A stretch of 62,000 bases of DNA, taken from contig JACVTC010000037.1 in NCBI GenBank assembly GCA_016946835.1, positions 662,501 through 724,500 of the forward strand, written 5' to 3'. Below, one piece after another: positions 13,362 to 23,927 of the stretch. The first letter of the stretch is position 1. Every line of letters starts with the position of its first letter. Origin of the DNA: Neocallimastix lanati (nom. inval.). Lineage: Eukaryota > Neocallimastigomycota > Neocallimastigomycetes > Neocallimastigales > Neocallimastigaceae. The translations under genes were made by a program, and so were the position numbers. The notes under the pieces are model-generated. The model worked only from the letters and a program-made list of their open reading frames with translations. It was not told where the DNA came from and did not search any database.

Positions 13362-13860
13362 TAATATTTGTTTTTTTATAATAATTTTAATTTTTTGTTT
13401 TTGTTTTTGTTTTATTTTAATTTTTATATATAATAATATTATTATAATTCATTTTTAATTAAAAAAATTATTTTTTTTTTATTTTTTTTATTTTTGTATT
13501 ACGCAATTAAAATATAAGTAAATAAATAAAACTTATTAAGCCCAAAATAAAATATTAAATAAAATTTTATTACAATTATAATTATTATATTTAATTTTTT
13601 ATATTTATTATTATAATTAGATTTCTTTGTTTTATTATTTTAGATTAAACTGGTGTTCATGTTATTTCACATAGTATACATCACACTGAAAATTTTTTTA
13701 ACTTTTGAACTTATTTTTATTTTTTATTACATTAAATTTTCTATGATTAATTAAAATTTGTTTATGTTTAATTTTATTTTTTTATTTTACTTAATCTTTA
13801 ACATATTTTTTATTTTTTTTTTTTTTAATTATATAATATTTTTTTTTATTAAATGTAATA
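13027..13860. other. no gene; includes a 44-base A-run
   Basis: 3' flank of the 7TM-RGS gene. AAATA-type microsatellite passes into an uninterrupted A-run at about 13,312-13,355. The remainder is A/T-rich; a small less biased patch at 13,645-13,690 is not recognisable. Confidence 0.6.
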
Positions 13861-14345
13861 CATAAAAATATTTTAATCTATATAATAAAGCATTGAAAGT
13901 GTATTCTTCTCTTCTTAGTCTAAATAAAAGAAAGAAAAAAATTATTATTAATTATTATTTATTCTTATAATAACCAGGATTATAATTTTTATTGTTGGTG
14001 TTCTTTACATAATTAAACAGTCCCTTCAGGGACGTATCACCTTTTATGATATTGTCTTGTTGGCCCCTAATCCGTAATAAGTAATAAGATTTTGATAATA
14101 ATATTAATTTTTACTTACTGTGTCTCTTTATTAGTGATAAATGAAGTATATGAAATCTTCATATAGAAAGAAGACGTTTTATTAATAATATCTTTCAATC
14201 ACCTTCAAGAGAGTCATATTTCCCAATTTCATAGCTTGTGGAATTTTTTACTAATGTTATCGTCTATTGTGATTAATGACTTTTAAATTATAATCAATTT
14301 ATATGCCACTAGACGTACTGCTGTCAAGAACATCGATAACATAAA
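13861..14345. repeat. dispersed repeat copy, possibly an LTR or transposon relic
   Basis: Moderately G+C-richer block. The motif ATAAAGCATTGAAAGTGTATTCTTC at its left edge is nearly repeated near 230-255 of the window (ATAAAGCAATAGAGGTGTATTC), and the CTTCAAGAGAGTCATATTT piece near 14,206 corresponds loosely to CTCAAGAGACCTTCGTATTTT near 446, in the same order and orientation. A compact G+C hairpin, GTCCCTTCAGGGAC, lies at 14,020-14,033. Minus-strand pieces read coding-like (AMKLGNMTLLKVIERYY). It lies about 350 bases upstream of the copia relic, so an LTR/leader is one option, but no clear LTR ends were seen. Confidence 0.35.
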
Positions 14346-14689
14346 ATACATATATTTTTAGTATATTTATCATAAATAACATAAATAATGTGTATTTTAA
14401 CATTTAACATATTTTATAAATAATAATAAATAGTATATATTACTCTGTTTTATATATATATATATATTTGATATATACAACACACATTCAAATTTTATAA
14501 TATTTATCCCTGGTGACAGTAATAATTTTTCTATTCATAACATTGATTATTCATTATAACATCTTCGATTAAGAACATTTCAACAATTATAATAATATTA
14601 AAGATTATATTATAATACATACGTCTTTTCACAACAAAAAAGAATATCCTGAAGGTAAAATCAGCAAATTAAGATGAAAGCTATTTTCT

Positions 14690-14960
14690 GCTTCTGAATC
14701 TTTTACTACCCAACCTTTAAAACCGGTCCATACTGATGTTGTTTACTTTATGGAAGATATTCCTGGAACCATCGATACTTCGTTTTTTTATTCTAATACT
14801 ATTGATTCATTATTTAATTATTCTAATTTATCAATTGAAGGGGAAAGTACTAATATATAATCAATAAATTCTAGATATAATATTAATAATAATAATAACA
14901 ATTATCATAATAATAATATTATTAATATTAATAACAACAGTAATAATAATAATAATTATC

Positions 14961-15041
<81 letters not shown>

Positions 15042-15424
15042 TTAATATTAATATTAATATTAATATAGTATTAATAATAATGACCCTTTAGATAACATTG
15101 CTAATAAAAAAAAAGAAGTATTCAAGAAGATGAAGACTCAGGTGATGATTCAGATATTCAAACATTAAACATAAGAAATATTATCAAAAAATATAAATAT
15201 TAATAAAAGAATATAAAATCTTCAATATCATAACACAATGACAGAATACATATAATGAAGCTATGAATTTAAAATATTTGAAAGAATGGAATATAGAAAT
15301 AAAAAATGACATTAAAAATAATGATAAAAATGATATATGATGGTGGTTGATATTAACAGTATTCCAAAAAAATTCAAATATCATAGATACTAGATATGTT
15401 ACTAGTAATTAAAAAGTGATAATA

Positions 15425-15471
<47 letters not shown>

Positions 15472-16590
15472 GATTAGTTGTAAAAGGTTGTCAACAAAAG
15501 AAAGATGAAAATTTTATTTCAACTTATTCCCCTACAAACACAATCAGATATTTTAAGAATCACCATTGCAATTGCATCAATAAACAAAATGAAATTTAAA
15601 CCAATTAGATATCAAAGCTTCATATTTAAATGCTGATAATAATGAAACTATTTATGTAAAAATTCGTAAAAGCGATAAAAGTTATTAACAGTAATAAAGT
15701 ATGGTTATTGAAAAAAAAAAAAGTATTATATGGTTTAAAATAAGTTGGACGTATGTGGAATGAAGAAATAACAAATTATTTAATATTCGTTGGTTTCATT
15801 CGATAAATGTTTATTTGAAAAATACAGTAAAGAAAATAAATTAATAGCATTATTTATTAACTCTATATGTTAGATGATATAATAATTACTGGTGAAGATA
15901 ATGAAATTAAAAAAAATAATTAATAAATTAAAGAATAAAATATTACATTTCAAAAGAATCTAATACCATAAAAATTATTGGAATAAATATTTATAAAACA
16001 AAAAATAATTATAAAATATATCAAGAAGATTATATATATATAATTATTAATAATTATAATATGAATAAAACTAAAATTATAAAATATCCTTACAGAAAAA
16101 TATCAAATAAAGAAAGAATAAATGAAAAAACCAGTCGATATTGGAAAAATATAAATCATTATTAAGGTTCAATCCTATATATTGCTGTAAAATTCCAACC
16201 AAATATTTCATACACAGTTAATCAAGCATCAAGATATTGTGAACATTCAACAACAATTGATTATAAACCATTATTAATGATATTGTTTTATTTGAAATCT
16301 ACTATACCTAAATCAATATATTACAATGGAAAAGATAAGTTAGTAGGATTTTCAGGATGCCTACGATGCTAATGACGAAGTCACTCGAAGATCAGTAAGT
16401 GGATATATATTTTTACTAGGAAGTAGTCCAATTTCATGGAAGTCACAAATTCAAAGAAATGTCACTTTTTTCACAGCAGAAGCTGAATTTATCAATCTTA
16501 ATTGAATGTGTAAAAAGGCATGGAATATAGTTATAAAAAAGCTTATTTTTGAAGAAATAACTAATAATCTTTCAATCACCATTCCAAGCA
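14690..16590 (+). pseudogene. degenerate Ty1/copia retrotransposon pol relic
   Basis: Copia-type pol segments follow each other in the right order but in shifting frames with many stops: a pre-RT linker (KPVHTDVVYFMEDIPGT near 14,730; then an Asn tract; EDEDSGDDSDIQT near 15,130), the start of RT (YNEAMNLKYLKEWNIEIKND near 15,255), VRLVVKGCQQKKDENF near 15,475, LLKKALYGLK near 15,705, MLDDIIITGED near 15,870, NISYTVNQASRYCEHSTT near 16,205, and the RNase H part (SGYIFLLGSSPISWKSQ near 16,405, TAEAEFINL near 16,480, KKAWNIVIKKLIFEE near 16,525). A 41-base A-run (15,427-15,467) and a long AAT tract (about 14,950-15,040) interrupt it. The element is dead; its LTRs were not identified. Confidence 0.85.
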
Positions 16591-17480
16591 TATTTATTTT
16601 CGAATTATCATAAAAATATATTTGCGGACGGTACATTTTATGCAGCACCAAAATTTAGTTATCAGTTATTTATAACAAGAACTTATGTTGGGGAATTTAA
16701 TATGTTTTACACTACTTCCATTTCTATATTAAAAAATAAAAAACAATCTACATATGAAACATTATTTAAAGAAATAAAAAAAAATGCAAATAAATTTAGG
16801 AGTAATACATTAATTACTACAATTAATTTTCATTGTGATTTTGAACAAGGTATATCTAATGCCGCAAAAAAAGTTTTTCCCAATATAAATATTAAATATT
16901 GTGTTTGGCATTACAAAAGATCATTAGAAAAACAAAAAAATATATTATGTTATCATGAAGTGAAGAATAATAATGATGTATATATTTATTATAAAGCTAT
17001 TTCGAACTTACCGTTTATAAACCCTAACTATATATTTGATATTTATATTATAATAAAAAGAATTTGTCAAAAAAAAAAAAGTATAATAATTTTCTGCAAT
17101 TTTTAGAATATTTTAATAAAAATCATTTACTTAAGTATAATGTTAATAATTGGAATTATTATGAAAATATAGAGCATTTAACAAACAATGCATCAGAATC
17201 TTATAATAGCTACTTAAATAATATATTTCCAAATAAACCTTTATTTTATAAATTAATATATATATTAAAAGAAGAAGAAAACTTATCTTATAATGATTAT
17301 CAAAGGAGAACTAAAGGAAATTGGAAAAAAAAGCAAAAAATATTTAGTGCAACTGATGAAATTAAAATTTTAATTGAAAATTACAAAAGTAAGGAAATAA
17401 ATTTATTTTATAATGGATGCAACAGAAATGAATTAATTAAATTATGGAAAGAATATTTAAACGATATAAAATTAATTTAA
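16591..17480 (+). pseudogene. MULE (Mutator-like) transposase relic, frameshifted
   Basis: The reading SNYHKNIFADGTFYAAPKF near 16,600 matches the conserved DGTF start of the MULE transposase core. It is followed by TTINFHCDFEQGISNAAKKV near 16,830 (the second catalytic Asp is in CDFE), NIKYCVWHYKRSL, LPFINP and, after a frame change, WNYYENIEHLTNNASESYNS near 17,150, which resembles the conserved TNN-x-E/S region. The first frame ends at 17,106 and the second continues from about 17,070 to the stop at 17,480. The switch lies in the A-run at 17,070-17,079, so a single-base slip explains it. The N-terminal part before DGTF is missing, and the copia relic abuts it directly. No terminal inverted repeats were identified. 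Confidence 0.8.
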
Positions 17481-17627
17481 AATAAATAATCTTAATTTAA
17501 AAAAATGCTAGAAAAATACAAATTTATTTACCTATTGTGTTTATTTAATAATCTTAATAGAAATTATCTTTTAGTTATTTTTATTAAGTAATTTATAACT
17601 AAAACCGATTTATTTGATACTAGTTAA

Positions 17628-17722
17628 AATTTTATTAATATCAATATCAATATTATATAATTATAAATTTTATTAATATCAATATCAATATTATATAATT
17701 ATAAATTTTATTAATATCAATA
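17628..17722. repeat. 38-bp tandem repeat, 2.5 copies
   Basis: AATTTTATTAATATCAATAT recurs at 17,628, 17,666 and 17,704, exactly 38 bases apart; the last copy is truncated. Confidence 0.85.
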
Positions 17723-18144
17723 TACTTTTCAAAATTAATTAAGGTATTAAAAATATTAAATTCAATAAAAGATTTTTATTATTTTATTAAAATTATAATT
17801 GTTATTATTATATTTTAATAATAATTGATTCATATTGATCAAACATTATAAATATTACTATGCAAATAATTAATTATTTTAATAGGACCAATTATTCAAC
17901 TCTTATTGTTTTAATTTTTAATTCTTATATCATTTAAATTAATATATATATATATATATCGTTTATGAAAATATGAATTATAAATAATTAAAATTATTTA
18001 CTTTTCATTTAAATTTTTTTATTTACTATAATAAAGTATAATAATTAAAAGACAAACGTTATTATAACTAATTTTTTTTTTTTTTTAGAAAAATAAATGA
18101 AAAAAATTAAAATATATAAGATTCCTATATATATAAAATAATTA
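17723..18144. other. no gene recognised
   Basis: A/T-rich spacer between the MULE relic and the TTTTA satellite; nothing else visible. Confidence 0.6.
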
Positions 18145-19105
18145 TTATATTTTATTTTATTATATATTTTTTTTATTTTATTTTATTTTATTTTATTGTA
18201 TTTTATTTTATTATATTTTTTTATTTATTTTATTTTATTTTATTTTATTTTATTTTATTTTATTTTATTTTATTTTATTTTATTTTATTTTATTTTATTT
18301 TATTTTATTTTATTTTATTTTATTTTATTTTATTTTATTTTATTTTATTTTATTTTATTTTATTTTATTTTATTTTATTTTATTTTATTTTATTTTATTT
18401 TATTTTATTTTATTTCATTTTATTTCATTTTATTTTATTTTATTTTATTTTATTTTATTTTATTTTATTTTATTTTATTTTATTTTATTTTATTTTATTT
18501 TATTTTATTTTATTTTATTTTATTTTATTTTATTTTATTTAATTCAATCTGTACTTTATATTCATATTCTACTATTTATTTTATTTTATTTTATATTTAT
18601 ATTTCAACTATTTATTTTATTTTATTTTATTCAATCTGTACTTATATTTATGTTTCTACTATTCATTTTATTTTATTTTATTTTATTTTATAATATTTTA
18701 TTTTATTTTATTTTATTTTATTTTATATTTATATTTCAACTATTTATTTTATTTTATTTTATTCAATCTGTACTTATATTTATGTTTCTACTATTCATTT
18801 TATTTTATTTTATTTTATAATATTTTATTTTATTTTATTTTATTTTATTTTATTTTATTTTTTATTTATATTTCAACTATTTATTTTATTTTATTTTATT
18901 CAATCTGTACTTATATTTATGTTTCTACTATTCATTTTATTTTATTTTATTTTATTTTATTTTATTTTATTTTATTTTATTTTATTTTATTTTATTTTAT
19001 TTTATTTTATTTCATTTTATTTTATTTTATTCAATCTGTACTTTCTTATTTAATATTCTACTTTTTATTTTATTTTATTATATTTTATTTTATTCAATCT
19101 GCATT
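18145..19105. repeat. TTTTA pentamer array plus composite satellite (inverted copy of 4.6-5.1 kb)
   Basis: A nearly pure TTTTA array of more than 300 bases (about 18,230-18,540) is followed by units in which ATTCAATCTGTACTT, then TTCATATTCTACT or TTATGTTTCTACT, separates further TTTTA runs. The six ATTCAATCTG markers (near 18,541, 18,629, 18,760, 18,898, 19,030 and 19,092) are the reverse complement of the AAGTACAGATTGAAT spacer at 4.6-5.1 kb. The long Tyr-Phe-Ile-Leu frame through it (18,196-18,693) is a by-product of the pentamer and not a gene. Confidence 0.9.
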
Positions 19106-19339
19106 TTCTGTTGATAATATAAACAAGGTATTAATGTATTAATAATAATTAATAATATTTAAAATAAAATAAAAAAAATATAATTATTTTATATACGTAG
19201 TAATTATATATATATATATATATTTATTTAATTTTCTAAAAAAAATTTTTTTAGTCATAATAAACGTTTGTCTTAATTATTTTTATTATTATTTAAAAAT
19301 TTATTTATTCATTTATAATTTATTCATTCATTCATTTAT

Positions 19340-19470
19340 TTATCACATTATAATACGCCATGTTTTCCGAAATACAATACAACAAAATACAAATTTATGT
19401 AATAAAAATTTTCGAAATGACACACCCCCTTCTCAACTATTATATAAATTGTAATATGGCGCATGTATGA
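19340..19470. repeat. diverged relative of the TTTCGCC element
   Basis: TTATAATACGCCATGTTTTC, CCGAAATACAATAC, TTTTCGAAATGACAC and AATATGGCGCATG occur within 100 bases, next to an ATTTATTCATTCATTCATTT stretch. The same ingredients (ACGCCA, CGAAATGCAA, TTATTCATTTATTTAT) make up the element at 29.3-29.66 kb. Identity is modest, so this is a likely old copy. Confidence 0.4.
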
Positions 19471-19859
19471 CGTACATAAAACATTTATGTAATTACACAT
19501 AAAATATAATTGTGATATAATTAAAATTTATGTAGTAAAAATATATATAAAAAATATTAATGATAATTATTAAAAAAAGTAGTTAACTATAATTATAAAT
19601 AAATAAATAAAAATATTAATAAAATATTAAATAAAATATGAAATTACGAAATTTGAAGTGTTAATTCTAATAATATTAAAATGGCTTAGATAAAATAATT
19701 TTTTTACTTTAATTATTATAATAAAAGGTCCTTCCTATAAAGGATATATATAACAGAAGAAAGAATTATAAAACTATAATAAAGTGAAACATTTTTAATA
19801 AATTTTATGAAAAGAAAGAAGACCAAAATATCATATTAAGAGAACTTTGTTCCATAAAA

Positions 19860-21190
19860 ATTATTGAAATGAAAAAGTTAAATACTTTAGCATTCGCTGC
19901 AGATCAAAAATTGAAAAAAAGGGAAAATATTACTAAAAGACAACAATATTACCTAGAAAAATTTAAATGAAAGCTGAACATAAAAGTTATGATATAATTA
20001 AAACCTTAAACTCCACTAATAATAGTATCACTTTCGATATCTCCAAAAATTCAATCACAATTTACTCAGGAACTCAAGTTGAAAAAGAATAAAACAAAAA
20101 TTTCTGGGGTCATAGTTAAAGAAGATCTATTTTATGATATATAAATCTAAAAACTCAAATGGGCAATCAATTATTTATATATCCTATTTTGTATAATTTA
20201 TGTAAAACTGATAATAAAGGTTAATAAATTAATTTCTCCTATTAATAATGACTATGATGACAATGAAAAGTCGTTTTGTGTTATTAAGGATTTAGTTCAT
20301 CAAGAAACCAAACAAAAATTAATAGTTATTGAAGGATTACCTCCTAAAGAATATATTTATAATACAATATTCCAAAATATTCCAAGATATTCTTAATCAA
20401 AAATATAAAAATATTGTTGTAACTCTACTAGAGAATCATATTGAAATAATAACAACTTTTGAAGAAGAATTTACTCCTTCTGATTGATCCCATTATAAAA
20501 ATGTTCTAAAGGAAGAAACAAAATACCTTTATATAAAAATTCTATTGGATAAGTAAATTCAAGTCAATTATCTTAAAAGAAGAACTAATCAAAATTATTG
20601 ATAAGAAACTAATTGAACCTTCTTGCTCCTGACGGTCGTCACAAGTTATTCTTGTTTCTAAAAAGAACCATAAATGGCGTATGTGTATTGACTATCGCAA
20701 GGTTAATGATGTTTCCAAGAAGGATTCTTATTCATTTCCAAATATTGAGGAAATATTCGATAATCTAGATGGCACAAAAATATTTTCTACATTAGATCAT
20801 TATTTGGGTTATTATCAAATATTAATGTATGATGACAGTGTTGAATGTTGAGATAACTACTTTTAGATCTAATTTTGGAAAATTATCAATTTAAGATTAT
20901 GCCATTTAATTTAAGCTACTTTCCAAAGGGAAATAAATCATATCTTATTTCCTCTAATAGTAAAATATGAATATAATTTTATTGAAATAACATTTTAATT
21001 TATTCCAGAACTGAACAAGAGCATGTTCAACATATAAAGCAAGTTTTTGAAATTTATAAAGAACATAAATTTTAAATTAATATTGAAAAATATTCTTTAA
21101 TGTAAACAAAAGCGAATGTATATGGACATAAGGTATCAAATAATAATAAGGTTCAAAATGATAAAACTTTAAATACTAATAAAAACCATA
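19860..21190 (+). pseudogene. degenerate Ty3/gypsy retrotransposon relic (RT region)
   Basis: Gypsy-type reverse transcriptase is readable at about 20,650-21,140: VILVSKKNHKWRMCIDYRKV, NDVSKKDSYSFPNIEEIFDN, IFSTLDHYLGYYQI, then after frame changes ITTFRSNFGKL, FSRTEQEHVQHIKQVFEIYK and NVYGHKVSNNNKV. These match the order of the family's fingers/palm blocks; the YxDD-type box region is decayed. Upstream (19,870-20,560) protein-like pieces such as FAADQKLKKRENITKRQQYY probably come from gag, protease or the linker but cannot be assigned. Numerous stops and shifts make it inactive; no LTR was found. Confidence 0.75.
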
Positions 21191-22200
21191 ATGAAAATAG
21201 TCTTTTTGACCGCAATTTGATATAAAATTAAATATTCACATCTCAATTAATATAAAATGGTTTTTATTATTCAAATATAAATAAATGTCATAAATCAAAT
21301 TTAAATCTGATGATTTTAAAATATTCTTAATATGTGACTAGATTTCTATATATTAATTATACTTATAATTAATAATAAATTTTATTACATAAATCAATGT
21401 TTTAATTATATTCTTATTATTTTATATTTATATTTATAATTACATAGTTATTAAATATTTCCTTAAATAATAATTATTAACATTTATAATACTTAAAACA
21501 TAAAAATAAAACTTTTCTCTGAATTATGAGAAGTGTATGTTTGTGTAAGAAAGTTGTTAGATAATTTTAAATTTTTAGTCAAGTATAAATATTTTACTTG
21601 AATAAATATATGTAATTATAATAATATTAAATAAATAAATAATACTTTAATAAATTTAATAAAAAAGTCCTATTAAAACAATAGTGCCAGGAACTTGAGT
21701 TATATATCAAATTGATATAAAGTGAAATAAAACTTTTATTATTAATAAATTATTTTGTTAATAATAACATAAAAATATATTAGTAGAAGACCATTAATCA
21801 TTTGATTAATTATATGAAATTATAAATTTTAATATTTAAATAAAACAAATTTAAATTATATAATCAATAAATGAAATAAAATTATATTAATTGATACAAA
21901 AATTTATATTACTTCATAAATTTATAAATTTATGTATCCCTTTAATTCTTATTTTTAAAGAGAATTATTTTACAAATTTTTATAAAATAAAATAAAATAA
22001 TATTTGATTATTTATTTATATAATAAATAATACAAAAATCAAATTTTAGCAAAAATACAAAATAAATATTTAAAGTTTTTATTTTTTTTTATTTTTGTTA
22101 ATACATTAAAAACACAATAAGAACAATTTAAAGTATATTTTATTAAAAGAAATATAACTTTTATTTATTAATTAATTAATTAGTCTTTGTAACTTTTCTC
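21191..22200. other. no gene recognised
   Basis: A/T-rich spacer between two retroelement relics. No coding-like segment or clear repeat was seen. Confidence 0.55.
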
Positions 22201-22214
22201 TAATTTAAAAGTTC

Positions 22215-22248
22215 ACTTCTTACATAATATTTTAATTATGTAAGAAGT
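22215..22248. repeat. perfect hairpin, 14-bp arms, 6-base loop
   Basis: ACTTCTTACATAAT at 22,215-22,228, loop ATTTTA, and the exact reverse complement ATTATGTAAGAAGT at 22,235-22,248. It lies 25 bases beyond the end of the minus-strand copia RNase H frame, in the 3' direction of that element. Confidence 0.85.
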
Positions 22249-22272
22249 AAATTTATGAACCATAAAGCTTGT

Positions 22273-22587
22273 TTAGTACATTTCAATTAAACTAACAAAT
22301 TCAGCTTCAGCAGTAGATAAAGTTACGTTTTTCTGTAACTGAGATTTCCATGAAATAGGGCTTTTTCCAAGTAAAAAAATATATCCATTTATATATCTTC
22401 TTGTCTTTTCATCGTTAGCAAAATCTGAATCCGAGTATCCGATAAATTTATTATCTTTATTATAATGTATGGATTTATTTTTTGTACCTTTTAAATATTG
22501 TAAGATATTCATTAAATTTTTATAATCAGCTTCTGTTGGATTTTCACATATTCTTGAGGCTTCACTTATCTTAAAATTCTTTATCAT
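22273..22587 (-). pseudogene. Ty1/copia RNase H fragment
   Basis: A 104-residue open fragment of the RT-RNase H end of a copia polyprotein: SEASRICENPTEADYKNLM and ILQYLKGTKNKSIHY (end of the RT/connection), then FIGYSDSDFANDEKTRRYI, GYIFLLGKSPISWKSQ and TLSTAEAEFVSLIE. It lacks everything upstream and stops before the DNQS-type block that normally follows. It shows no internal stop, so it is younger than the copia relic at 14.7-16.6 kb, which contains a homologous block (SPISWKSQ and AEAEF are shared) in the opposite orientation. Isolated; no LTR seen. Confidence 0.85.
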
Positions 22588-22996
22588 TAATAAAAACTTG
22601 AATAATTAATAAAATTTCAAAACTTTCTCAGACTCAAATTATTATAATCTTCCTCTCAAGAAAACTTGTCGTTTAATAGAAATAATATTATTTCTTCTAA
22701 CATCAACAAAAAGTTCCCATTTATAATTTTGAATTATAATTGAATAATAAAAAAATATAAATTATTAATATTTATGTAAAAAACTAAATTTATAAAGTAA
22801 ATTAGCATTATTTATGTTAATCCATAATTTAATTTAAATCATTAGATTTATTATGCACATGTAAAATAGTTTAATATTAACCCAATATGTGTTGCAACAT
22901 ATAAACATATTTTATAATACTTATTAAATATTGAAATTTGTATCATTTCTGCCAATAATAATTCTTAAAATTTATTATTAAATATTCACAATTCCT

Positions 22997-23083
<87 letters not shown>

Positions 23084-23927
23084 TTAATATTAATATTAAT
23101 ATTAATAATAATAATAATATTAATAATAATAATAATATTAATAATAATTCATTAAAATTAAAAAAAATCGATATAAAATATTCAATATACGTAAGTAAAA
23201 AAATTTTTTAAGCATTTTTTTATAATTATTATATTTTTTTTAATGTTTAATTATTAATTAATTAATTTAAAGAAATTTTGAAATATTAGATTTTGTTTTT
23301 ATTTTAATTTTTACAAATTATTATCTTTATGAAAATTTACATTATATTTCAATTATATTAGTTTAATTTGTATTACTTTTATTAATATTTTAATATTAAT
23401 GACTTTTAAATATATATAATTCATATAATTCATACATTAATATTAATTCATATTTTTTTTCTATTTTATATATATATATATTAATACTAATTTTGAAATA
23501 ATTATTTATTTAATTTTTTATTAGTAATACATAACATGTTTTTAATGTTTTCTTTTTTATTTTCGTTTGTTTGTTTGTTTGTTGTTTAAAATAAAAGATA
23601 TTTCCATAATATATATATCTAATAATATTTCTTATTAATATATAAATTATTTATTATATAATATTTGTATTTCTTTTGATTCTAATTCAAAATAACGAAA
23701 TATAAGAATCTTATATTTAAAATTATTTTGTTTTAAAATTTATATTAAAAGTTCAATAATATTTTTTTTTTTATTTCAATTCACTAGTTTACTTATTATG
23801 AAATCAAATAATCTTACAATTCAAAATATTAAAATATTATTAATATTAGTAAAAAAAAATTTTTCTTTTTTTTATTTTGTATTTGGTTAATATAAAATTA
23901 AGAATTATAAAAAACACCTTTCAAATA
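22588..23927. other. no gene; AAT/ATTAAT microsatellite
   Basis: A/T-rich. A microsatellite of AAT units passing into ATTAAT units occupies about 22,998-23,145. A less biased patch at 22,620-22,730 (including TCTCAAGAAAACTTGTCG), just upstream of the minus-strand copia fragment, may be leftover element sequence. The 3' end of this stretch would include the terminator of the hydrolase gene. Confidence 0.5.

Noticed and set aside
16451-16651. Minus-strand 66-residue frame over the copia/MULE junction
   Set aside because: Antisense shadow of clear plus-strand retroelement and transposase text.
18196-18693. 165-residue open frame of Tyr/Phe/Ile/Leu
   Set aside because: It is the TTTTA pentamer read in one frame; a pure pentamer array without stops is open by construction, and no non-repeat protein text follows.
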